From positions 1 through 17,600 of the forward strand of contig JAKAWN010000099.1 of assembly GCA_021827245.1 (NCBI GenBank): DNA of 17,600 nt, given 5' to 3'. Under the pieces are notes generated by a model that saw nothing but the letters and a program-made list of their open reading frames with translations, did no database searches and was not told the origin of the DNA. This DNA is from Acidobacteriota bacterium (lineage in GTDB: Bacteria; Acidobacteriota; Terriglobia; UBA7540). Of the stretch, positions 1 through 6,613 are shown piece after piece (position 1 is the stretch's first letter; every line of letters begins with the position of its first letter). Position numbers and translations under genes: made by a program.

Positions 1-199
1 GACAAACCCATGACTCCATTCTCCTTTCGATGGCATTTTCATGCCATTCGCTGAATTTTGAGTCTTAACTGTTTGTCTCAAAAATGGGGACAAGTCCATA
101 AGGTCGCTCTTCGCGTGTGCTCCCAGCCGGTAATGTCGCACGCAACCACGTTACACCAAAACTTGCTTCGCCTGAAGGCGAGGCGTTTCCACATCCCCG

Positions 200-661
200 A
201 TGGAGACACTAACGTTGCGACGGCTGCAAGTAAACTCAGAACTGTCGCTCGCACGAAACCTGAGCCATGCTGAGGATGGTTTTCTGAGAGGTAAACGCGA
301 TTTGATCCACGACCGAGATGCGTTATTTACCGGAGGATTCATGGAGACCCTCGGAAGCATTGGCGTGCAATCGGTGAGACTTCAACCACGATCACACAAT
401 CCGAATGCCCATGCTGAACGCTTCGTGAGGGCCATCAAGAAATCGTGTCTGCAGAGGATGATCCTGTTTGGCGAAGGTTCCTTGTGGAGGGTAATCCACG
501 AGTTTGTCGAACATTATCATCGCGAACGCAACCACCAGGGGCTGGGCAATCGGCTGATTATGGAAGACGGGCTCCCCGTCGCAACCGGCGAACCTCTCCA
601 GCGCCGAAAACGGCTGGGTGTGTGGCTATCCGCTGCGCATCCAGAAAACAAGATTTCATAG
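200..661 (+). pseudogene. DDE transposase (integrase-core) fragment, 5'-truncated
   Basis: This open stretch of 153 codons is the C-terminal half of an rve-superfamily (IS3/IS481-like) DDE transposase. Recognisable homology starts near residue 17 (LARNLSHAEDGFLRG). It includes the second catalytic Asp in LIHDRDALF (D38), the catalytic Glu in NAHAERFVR (E73, 34 residues between them) and the tail motif EHYHRERNHQGLGNRL. The region with the first catalytic Asp is missing, and nothing upstream at 1-199 restores it. The last about 13 residues differ from the more family-like LGGMLN tail kept in the second fragment at 3343-3503. I read it as a dead remnant. The ATG at 200 has no convincing SD and may not be a true start. 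Family assignment is from recognised motifs; the IS name is unknown. Confidence 0.75.
495..620 (+). repeat. 126-bp direct repeat, copy 1 (transposase C-terminal segment)
   Basis: Aligns without gaps to 3343-3468, with about 15 mismatches by eye (about 88% identity). Both copies encode HEFVEHYHRERNHQGLGNR and what follows. Similarity begins abruptly at TCCACGAG on the left and fades after GGGTG on the right. Copy 1 lies inside the larger transposase remnant. Confidence 0.85.
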
Positions 662-809
662 CCCGACTCACAGCGGGGAATTGCGGGATCGACTGCCGCT
701 CGACATTCCGCTCTCTTCCCAACCTGCTCAACTATGCCCTGTATGCAGACAAATTGGCCGTCCCCATTCATCTGCATACTTCAGGATGCCAATTTTCCCT
801 CTATCGGCA

Positions 810-2396
810 CTACTTTCGGCCATGCTGCGGCATCCTCGCGGTAGCGTGCCCAGCAGAGTCCACCAAATAGAGTACGGCGTCTCCGCTGAACGGGGGAGTG
901 AAAACCTGGGCGGGCGACCCAGCGTGAATGGCTTTCCCCGCGATCACCGTCCCCGTAGATGGATTGAACCATTCAACCTTCAATGTTCGTGAAGCTGGCA
1001 TTGCAGAGAGATCTACTGTGAATTTGCCCCCGGATGGAGCATAAACCAGGTATTCTGCGCCAACCGAGGGGATTTGCGCCAGACAAAAGCCAGTTGATGA
1101 AAGGGTACCTTGTGGAGTGACGTTAACAAGATTCAACTTCAAGGAATACCTCCGAATGTACCCAAGATTGTCCCTTAAGTTTTCCCACCGCTTGTCCGGG
1201 GAAAAGCAAATTCCCTTGGTTGGCGAGCCACACAGATTCCGGTTCTCGCGTGGATAATAGACCAGGTAGGGATCCATGAACAGCACCTGGTTGCCGTTCA
1301 AGAAGTTTTCCCATACATAATTCCGATTCTGCTGGGGCGTGTCATTCCAAATTCCCCAATAGGAATGGTCACTGTCATTAACATTAACTTTGCATGCGGG
1401 TTTCCCAGTTCCACAGGACTCGGTTGGTGAAATTCTGGCTGAAGGCGCAACCCAATCCGCATCAGAGTTGTAGAGGAATGCGTCAGGTCTTCCGTCCACT
1501 GTTGCCAAGCCGATCGGATGCTGATATGGTTTCTTGGCCTCATAGGCGCGAATATGGGCAATCATATGCTCGTTCCACCAAACGGAATCGCCGGGAGCTT
1601 CCTCGGAGACGATCCAAAGCACATTGGGTAAATCGTTCAAGGTGTCGATAACCTTGTCTACGTAAGCATCCTGGAAAGCAGTGATCGCATTGGGTGCGGT
1701 CATGGTGATCGAGCCTATCCCTTTGCGTCCCCTCACATAACCATCGTCGACGCCATTAATATTATTAGCTCCTGTGAAAGGGTATCCGTCATTCTTGCAG
1801 CGATATACATTGAGGAATTCGCCTGTGAACAAATAAACGCCTGCGTAGATTCCCGCCTTGTCCAAGGCTTGGACCCGTGCCCGTAAGCGGGCGAAAAAGC
1901 GTGGGTTGAACTTCTTGAGATCGAATTTCAATCCACCGTCAGTTGCTTTCCCCGGACCGGTCCTCAGCCATGGCATCGGGCTTACTGTAAACTCGGGCGG
2001 TGAACTCGCGGTCGCTGGCAGACCACAAAATTTCGGCAACTCCACTGTCCAAAGCAAGGTGAAATTATCGCCGTGCGCGGTGAGAAATCTGACGAAAGCA
2101 TGGAAATTCAAACGCTGCGGAGATCCATCAGCCCCCCAGTCTTGAAAGGTGTTCCAGGTCTGCGATCCGGTTAGAATAATAGGTTTACCGTTCGCATCTT
2201 TGAAATAATGGGGATTGCTGGAGGCTGTGAGTACTCCGGTAATTGGCTCGTATGGAGGAAACCTTGCCGCGGATTGCGCATTCAATCGGATGGCATGAGA
2301 TAAAATGGCAACAGAGAATCCAAAGATTGCCAAGAACCTAACTGCATTCCGATTTTTGAAATTTCTAAAGAAGCAACCTAGCCGCTGATAAACCAT
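810..2396 (-). CDS. Secreted TIM-barrel glycoside-hydrolase-like protein with C-terminal beta-sandwich
   Basis: A 528-residue exported protein. The ATG at 2396 is chosen over an in-frame upstream start at 2528 because GGGGAGGT lies 3 nt before it and a signal peptide follows: a basic stretch, then FLAIFGFSVAILSHA and a likely cut near LNAQS. The mature N-terminus (NPHYFKDANGKPIILTGSQT) resembles the opening of DUF4038/DUF6298-type (putative collagen-binding) GH proteins. LPNVLWIVSEEAPGD puts E265/E266 where the clan GH-A acid/base sits after strand 4. The last about 90 residues (FTVDLSAMP...LKVEWFNPSTG...AVLYLVD) look like the C-terminal beta-sandwich of this group. Several Cys pairs (ESCGTGKPAC, LCGSPTKGIC) fit disulfides in an exported enzyme. 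The fold is fairly sure; substrate and exact family are not. It lies between two transposase fragments. Confidence 0.8.
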   Translation of the reverse strand: MVYQRLGCFFRNFKNRNAVRFLAIFGFSVAILSHAIRLNAQSAARFPPYEPITGVLTASSNPHYFKDANGKPIILTGSQTWNTFQDWGADGSPQRLNFHAFVRFLTAHGDNFTLLWTVELPKFCGLPATASSPPEFTVSPMPWLRTGPGKATDGGLKFDLKKFNPRFFARLRARVQALDKAGIYAGVYLFTGEFLNVYRCKNDGYPFTGANNINGVDDGYVRGRKGIGSITMTAPNAITAFQDAYVDKVIDTLNDLPNVLWIVSEEAPGDSVWWNEHMIAHIRAYEAKKPYQHPIGLATVDGRPDAFLYNSDADWVAPSARISPTESCGTGKPACKVNVNDSDHSYWGIWNDTPQQNRNYVWENFLNGNQVLFMDPYLVYYPRENRNLCGSPTKGICFSPDKRWENLRDNLGYIRRYSLKLNLVNVTPQGTLSSTGFCLAQIPSVGAEYLVYAPSGGKFTVDLSAMPASRTLKVEWFNPSTGTVIAGKAIHAGSPAQVFTPPFSGDAVLYLVDSAGHATARMPQHGRK

Positions 2397-2399
2397 TCT

Positions 2400-2407
2400 A
2401 CCTCCCC
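2400..2407 (-). promoter_or_regulatory. Shine-Dalgarno site deciding the start of the 810-2396 gene
   Basis: On the minus strand this reads GGGGAGGT, 3 nt before the ATG at 2396. It favours the internal ATG, which is also followed directly by a signal peptide, over the longer frame starting at 2528. Confidence 0.65.
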
Positions 2408-3066
2408 AAAATCGTCGCAATGGCCTTCCCGTATCTGTCGGTAGGGGGTAAACAAGACCCTCCTCCCTTTGGGAGCGATATGAGCAAACACCAGAAACAA
2501 TCGGTCTCGCAACGTCAATTTGGTTCAACTTGCCCTAACTCCATGGGTCAGATGAAATATGCACAAGCCGTAAGCAATTTCGTCGCACGGTGCTCCGAAA
2601 AAAGCAATGAATCGATACAAAACCAGCGCCCAAAAAGAGGCACACTTGTGCGCCTGTCGACTATAAATCGACATTCGTTATGAACGACTTCTCCCGTCAG
2701 TTGTTCTACGTACATCTGCACAATCTCACCAGTAAGGTCCCATGTACCGAGCACAAACACCTTGTTCGGCCGATAATTGTGAGCCCCAAATGCCTTGCGT
2801 AAGCGTACAACTTCTCAAGGAGCATCATGGAATTAATGTCCTTCAGCCACTGCACATCCGCGCTGACACCCATTTTAAATCGATACGTCACGAGAACAAG
2901 AGGCTGGTCACTCGCCGCCTTCACGACACGATCGGGATCTCATATTCCACCGCAATCTGACTGACGGGGTCATGTACCCAAACCGCAACTGCTCTGTCTC
3001 GCCCCTCTTCCGATATTTCCGCATCCGAACCAGATGAATCCTTGGTCGGGCGGTGGTCTTAATGCT
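2408..3066. other. Non-coding or degenerate stretch
   Basis: About 660 bases with no gene I can support. Frames here are short, give no recognisable protein motif and lack SD sites. The upstream region of the 810-2396 gene (to about 2530) should hold its promoter, but no convincing -35/-10 pair was found. A short CTCCC-TTT-GGGAG hairpin lies at 2463-2475. The part from about 2530 to 3066 follows the end of the porin remnant and may be decayed sequence. Confidence 0.5.
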
Positions 3067-3342
3067 TCAGTGCCCCCAGTGGATTCTCAGCGCGAAGATC
3101 GAGGCAAGCCCACGGTCGCGGTCATAGGCGGGGTTGACGACCAACTGAAAATCTGGCGAGATTGCCCCCATCGGGTGGCAATGGAATAATAAGTCTCCAG
3201 GATCTCCTCTTTTCCGTAATCCAGCTTGCCATCACCGACCGTGATTCCCAGGCCGCCATTCGTGAGGAACTGCCTGTGAACAGCGCTGATGCCATTCACT
3301 ACGACGGCGAGCCCAGCAGTGTCTCCGGGGCGACTCCAAGCC
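3067..3342 (-). pseudogene. OprB-type carbohydrate porin, C-terminal remnant (frameshifted)
   Basis: Minus-strand translation gives the typical end of an OprB-family outer-membrane beta-barrel. It reads RPGDTAGLAVVVNGIS, then HRQFLTNGGLGITVGDGKLDY, EEILETYYSIATRWG, and after a one-base frameshift near 3152-3168 SPDFQLVVNPAYDRDRG and FALRIHWGH, ending at a stop at 3067-3069. OprB proteins are trimeric or monomeric sugar-permeable porins of about 400-450 residues, so only about the last 90 residues remain. The 5' side stops exactly where the transposase fragment at 3343 begins. The frameshift and truncation make it non-functional. The family call rests on the run of conserved tail motifs. Confidence 0.75.
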
Positions 3343-3468
3343 TCCACGAGTTTGTAGAACATTATCATCGCGAGCGCAACCACCAGGGGCTGGGTAATCG
3401 CCCGATTATGGATGGCGGGCTCTCCATTGCAACCGGCGAACCTGTCCAGGGCCGAAAGCGATTGGGTG
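3343..3468 (+). repeat. 126-bp direct repeat, copy 2 (transposase C-terminal segment)
   Basis: Second copy of the segment at 495-620, same orientation, offset 2848 bases, no gaps, about 15 mismatches. It starts directly at the break point of the porin remnant. Confidence 0.85.
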
Positions 3469-3503
3469 GGATGCTGAACTGCGATTGCCGGCAGGCAGCA
3501 TGA
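3343..3503 (+). pseudogene. DDE transposase C-terminal fragment abutting the porin remnant
   Basis: Encodes HEFVEHYHRERNHQGLGNRP followed by a tail with RKRLGGMLNCDC and a TGA at 3501-3503, which resembles the natural C-terminus of this integrase-core transposase type. None of the catalytic D, D or E residues is present. Frames upstream of 3343 on this strand are the antisense of the porin gene, so any longer ORF reading in from about 3162 is a chimera without meaning. It is probably the 3' end of an IS copy left after insertion and deletion. Confidence 0.7.
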
Positions 3504-3767
3504 GGGAGAAACAAGGTTCACTGGAGCAATCGTTAATGAGCCCACGGATTCCTTCCGAAAGTCCTGACCCAATCAACGATGTCTTGTGCACAGCGGGAAG
3601 TCACAACCGTTGAGCTCTGAGCCATGGAATCCACTGAGAGGCAATCCACGATCCAGGACAGGGTTAGGACGCAGACTGGCGCTGAAAAGACGAAGGAAGC
3701 TTCCCTACTTGAATTTTCGGACAGCACGGGATCTGAATTCGTCAAGACGTCGGTTAAGATGGAACAA

Positions 3768-4478
3768 TTATGCCATTCTATCCCTCGAGTCCCCATGCTT
3801 TGCTCGAAAGGCGGGCACGTATTGGCATATGCCCGGATCGTCATGTACTACCACGCACTGCAAACAGAGGAACTTTGAGTGGTGCGCACAGTAAAAGATG
3901 GCAGGGCGCTCCCGGCATTCCGGGCAAAGCGGCAGACCGGGTGCTTCGTATGTATAGACCTTGCGCTCCAATGGCTCCAGCAATTGTTGCTCGGCCGGGA
4001 TTGGGCTACTCGTCGCCTCGCGGCCTAGCTGGGCGGTTGTGATCGGAGGCGCCTCAGCCACGGTTCCAAGGGTGTAAGTGGATGCCGTCTGAACTCCCCC
4101 GTTTAGCTGGAACGTGGAACCCGTCTGAACGCTGGCAGCAGGTTGGCTCTCCGGTGGGCTTGGCGCTCGCCGTTCCGGACTGGCCGGGGTTCTCGCCGCG
4201 CTCATCAGCGGCGAGCCAGCAGGCCGCCAGTACGGTTCCACTCGCGCTGCCTTGGCTTCGGCCCTGGAAACGCGGAACTTCCAGATGATGGTGGAAACTA
4301 CCCAGATAACAAAGCAGCACGCAAACAGAACGAACAGCCCTGCGATTAGTGGCGCGGAATTGGGGCTGGATTTCGCAATGGCCTGCGCTTCGAGAGCCAT
4401 TACGGCCAAATAGACCAAGCCGGCCGCACTCAGCCAGCCAAGGACCCGAATCCAGCCGGGCTTCTTCACTTCTGCCAT
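3768..4478 (-). CDS. Two-TM membrane protein with C-terminal B-box-like zinc finger
   Basis: A protein of 236 residues. The ATG at 4478 (MAEVKKPGW) is preferred over an in-frame ATG at 4490 because GGGAGG sits 4 nt upstream. Two hydrophobic helices (about residues 10-30 and 43-66) are followed by a Pro/Ser/Thr-rich linker (about 85-175). The C-terminal module has C185-x2-C188, C197-x2-H200, C205-x2-C208, H212 and C218 with FYC and FLCLQC hallmarks. That spacing fits a B-box-type zinc finger, better known from eukaryotic TRIM proteins but also found in bacterial membrane proteins. If both helices span the membrane, the tail and linker are on the same side as the N-terminus, probably cytoplasmic. 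Function unknown; a protein-protein interaction role is inference. The decayed frame 4466-5056 overlaps its 5' end by 13 nt. Confidence 0.8.
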   Translation of the reverse strand: MAEVKKPGWIRVLGWLSAAGLVYLAVMALEAQAIAKSSPNSAPLIAGLFVLFACCFVIWVVSTIIWKFRVSRAEAKAARVEPYWRPAGSPLMSAARTPASPERRAPSPPESQPAASVQTGSTFQLNGGVQTASTYTLGTVAEAPPITTAQLGREATSSPIPAEQQLLEPLERKVYTYEAPGLPLCPECRERPAIFYCAHHSKFLCLQCVVVHDDPGICQYVPAFRAKHGDSRDRMA

Positions 4479-5056
4479 CTTTCCTCCCATTCCCCGCTAC
4501 TCGCCGGAGCAATGGCACCGCCCACACGAATGCCCCGTCCTTCAGCGTTCGCCCGGCTGCGCGCATCCACGCCGAGATACATGTTCAGCGGATCAATGGA
4601 CCAGACGATCAGGTCTGGCGTGGCAACGGGTGTGCCCTGCGTGCCACTCACGGCGGGGACCGGCCCTTTCGCAGTCATGATCGCACACCGTCAGTCTACC
4701 ATGTTCGTGCCGAGCCAGCCGCTCAGCCGCTGAACTGTGATAAGACCGCCGGGTGTAATGTCCCAGACCATCAGGCCATCCTAGTCTAGATGAGCATCAA
4801 TCATGAAGCGCGGGCCGGCCAAATTGGCGGGCACGCTCGCGATCACGGAACCCAAGCCGTCCGTCGAGACTTCGCCCGCCTTTCGCATCTTGCGTTCGCA
4901 GAGCCCGCGCACGGGACCCTCGGCGCCCCATCTACCGTCAGCCTCGATGAACTGTTCGATCAACACGATTACCGGATCGCTTTGATGGGCTGCTGGCGGC
5001 GGACCTGCGCCCATCGACGATCCAGCCAGCAATATCACCTTCGGCTTCATCGCCAC
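4466..5056 (-). pseudogene. 197-codon frame with two in-frame stops; unrecognised, probably a decayed gene
   Basis: One minus-strand frame runs from GTG 5056 (or ATG 5050) to the TGA at 4466, broken only by TAG at 4781-4783 and TGA at 4691-4693. It gives three blocks: a first of 91 codons (MAMKPKVILLAGSSMGAG...FMIDAHLD), a middle one (DGLMVWDITPGGLITVQRLS...) and a last one whose own ATG lies at 4678 (MTAKGPVP...). GC-rich third positions across all three blocks look coding. The middle and last blocks share a D-L-[IM]-V-W-x-I-x-P pattern. No family was recognised and no SD was seen at 5056 or 4678. Alternatives are three tiny genes or chance frames in GC-rich DNA. Confidence 0.4.
4483..4488 (-). 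promoter_or_regulatory. Shine-Dalgarno site for the B-box-like membrane protein
   Basis: Reads GGGAGG on the minus strand, 4 nt before the ATG at 4478. It sets that start instead of the ATG at 4490, which overlaps the SD itself. Confidence 0.65.
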
Positions 5057-5392
5057 AGTCCGTTAGATTGGTGAAGGCTCTAATTCCCCCAAAAGGCCAC
5101 ACTGCAAAATCCAACGCCTGTCTCACCTCATTTGGTACCAAAACTCAGGTGCGTCACTACCACCAGCCGCGGTCCTCGATCTTAGTCTAATTGGAATCGC
5201 TCAAGATGACCGCAGCTTCGACACCGCAGGTCAGGTGATACCACCAAGGTGTTGCGACAAGAATGGTTGACCACAGATTCAAGCAGAACAAAAGACCGGT
5301 CCAAGAGGGTAATCCGACAGAAAATAACTCTTGCTCGCGCTCAATCCATACAAGGTAAGGATAAGATGCTGGAAAAGCGTCGGTCCGCCGCT
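5057..5392. other. Intergenic stretch without recognised content
   Basis: About 335 bases between the end of the EamA pair and the broken frame 4466-5056, both on the minus strand. Frames here are short and without motifs. No terminator-like hairpin with a T-run was found after the EamA stop at 5393. It may contain the promoter of the downstream minus-strand genes, but no good -35/-10 pair was identified. Confidence 0.4.
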
Positions 5393-5833
5393 TTAGCTCA
5401 TGGAGAGGAGAACAAGCGCCAAGATGCCGATCAGAATTCCAGCCATGCCCTGCCAGGAGACCTTTTCCTTGAAAAGCAGTATTCCAGCGATTGCCACAAC
5501 GATCAGGCTGCCCCCGGTTGTAATCGGGAAAACAACCTCTCCCGGAGCACCGCGTTCAAGAGCGAAGGCGGTAAAAAGAAGACCGCCAAAGCTGCAGGCA
5601 CCCATGGCGGCGGCAATCAGTAATTCTTTCCGGTTCGGCCTGATTCCGGCGGCGAGCACGACGGGAATGGTCAGCAGAAGGCCGCTGAAATAGTAACCAG
5701 CTATGAATTGGTAATGGAAGGCGTCAGAAAGGTTGCTAGCGGCAAGCACCTTTAGCCCGAAGGGGCCCATGCCGTTGCAAAGGAAAGCAACCAGCATCAA
5801 CTGAATCCACCGCCGCCGAGAATCAGTCGTCAA
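5393..5833 (-). CDS. Half-size EamA/DMT transporter subunit (second of a pair)
   Basis: A membrane protein of 146 residues with about five hydrophobic helices, equal to one EamA repeat of the drug/metabolite transporter superfamily. Full-size EamA carriers have ten helices. The tail GGSLIVVAIAGILLFKEKVS and WQGMAGILIGILALVLLS is the usual last-two-helix signature (helix, short FKEK/E loop, helix). The frame opens with TTG at 5833, overlapping the stop of the upstream partner by 11 bases, with AGGTGA a few bases before it. This suggests translational coupling. An internal ATG (residue 13) would cut the first helix. It probably works as a heterodimer with the 5823-6305 product in the inner membrane. 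Substrate unknown. Confidence 0.75.
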   Translation of the reverse strand: MTTDSRRRWIQLMLVAFLCNGMGPFGLKVLAASNLSDAFHYQFIAGYYFSGLLLTIPVVLAAGIRPNRKELLIAAAMGACSFGGLLFTAFALERGAPGEVVFPITTGGSLIVVAIAGILLFKEKVSWQGMAGILIGILALVLLSMS

Positions 5834-6305
5834 GGTTCACCTGGCCTTGGGAAGGAGCTTGCTTCGCACGCCGCCCCTCGACCTTTTTGTCCTGCCACAA
5901 CAGATAGATGGAGAGTCCCGTCAGGAGGAGAACGACAACAATTCTCAGGGTTAGACGCTCGTGATAGATGACAATGGAAAGGACGGCCGGAACAATAGCT
6001 GAAAGGTTGATGATGAGCCAGCTTGTCGAGATCTTCCCGTAATGGATGCCCGTCTGAAAAGCCAGCCCTGCGACCGCAGAGACGATCCCAAACGGGAGTG
6101 CAATCCAATAGACTTTGATGGGTACTGCAAAATGAGCGTGCTCAAAGAAGACGACGAATCCGCATACGAGGAAGCATGCCCAGAAAAAAAGCAACATATA
6201 GAGCGAGCGCGGCCGGCATCCTCGATCGTCGGCGACCTTCGCGAACACCCCCAGCATGCCGTAACATACCAGGGCGGCAATCATGAAAAAGTAATTCCAA
6301 GTCAT
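5823..6305 (-). CDS. Half-size EamA/DMT transporter subunit (first of a pair)
   Basis: A protein of 160 residues starting at ATG 6305 with about five helices: YFFMIAALVCYGMLGVFAKV, LYMLLFFWACFLVCGFVVFF, VYWIALPFGIVSAVAGLAFQ, LIINLSAIVPAVLSIVIYHE and LRIVVVLLLTGLSIYLLW. The E in IYHERLT before the last helix is the usual EamA loop. A short charged tail (KKVEGRRAKQ...) lies on the cytoplasmic side if the topology is standard. It is one repeat of a DMT carrier, followed directly by the second half-gene with an 11-base overlap, so the two are co-transcribed and probably assemble together. The SD before 6305 is weak (GGGG). The pair is divergent from the GH39-like gene. Export or uptake of a small metabolite is inferred from the superfamily. 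Confidence 0.78.
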   Translation of the reverse strand: MTWNYFFMIAALVCYGMLGVFAKVADDRGCRPRSLYMLLFFWACFLVCGFVVFFEHAHFAVPIKVYWIALPFGIVSAVAGLAFQTGIHYGKISTSWLIINLSAIVPAVLSIVIYHERLTLRIVVVLLLTGLSIYLLWQDKKVEGRRAKQAPSQGQVNLDD

Positions 6306-6613
6306 CTAAACCCCGCGAGACTAAGCTGAGCGACTGATTTTCGCCTCAGCGTCCCATAGTGTCAAGCGGCATGACCTTCCGTTGGGGTCCGGACATTCGA
6401 TATTCTGAACAAGATGATGGTCCGGTCGAGTCCAGCTATCTGGACGTTCCATGCCGGGTCTGGCACTCACATCTTGACATACAGCGGCAAGGCAAGGACG
6501 ATGGAGATGATTTTGCTTGGGCAGGATTATCTCTTTCACTTTTTGTAGCCGCAACACGAGGGGAATGTGTGCTGCCACTTCTCTTTGCGCGCCGTCAAAG
6601 GAGGTTCTGAACA
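6306..6613. other. Divergent intergenic region between EamA pair and GH39-like gene
   Basis: About 308 bases that should carry both promoters. It contains a perfect hairpin or palindrome GTCCAG-CTAT-CTGGAC at 6430-6445, followed by a weaker TGCC-N6-GGCA at 6452-6465. No clear -35/-10 pair was found. Short frames on both strands lack motifs or SD sites. Confidence 0.45.
6597..6605 (+). promoter_or_regulatory. Strong Shine-Dalgarno site for the GH39-like gene
   Basis: AAAGGAGGT with 8 nt to the ATG at 6614. It supports this start even though the hydrophobic signal core begins only at residue 30. Confidence 0.75.

Noticed and set aside
58..110. Possible IS terminus around ATGGGGACAAG
   Set aside because: Resembles end sequences of some IS or REP elements in general style, but no matching inverted copy was found in the window.
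2548..2960. Small frames on both strands (70-72 codons)
   Set aside because: No SD, no recognised motif, and two strands compete; left as degenerate sequence.
3162..3503. A single 113-codon plus-strand gene
   Set aside because: Its first half is antisense of a porin remnant and its second half is a transposase tail. It is a chance chimera.
3533..3878. Small frames on both strands between the transposase tail and the B-box-like gene
   Set aside because: They overlap each other and the 3' end of the B-box-like gene, with no SD and no motif.
4054..4566. Minus-strand frame of 170 codons
   Set aside because: Different frame from the B-box-like gene over the same bases. The latter has the SD, TM helices and zinc ligands, while this one has none.
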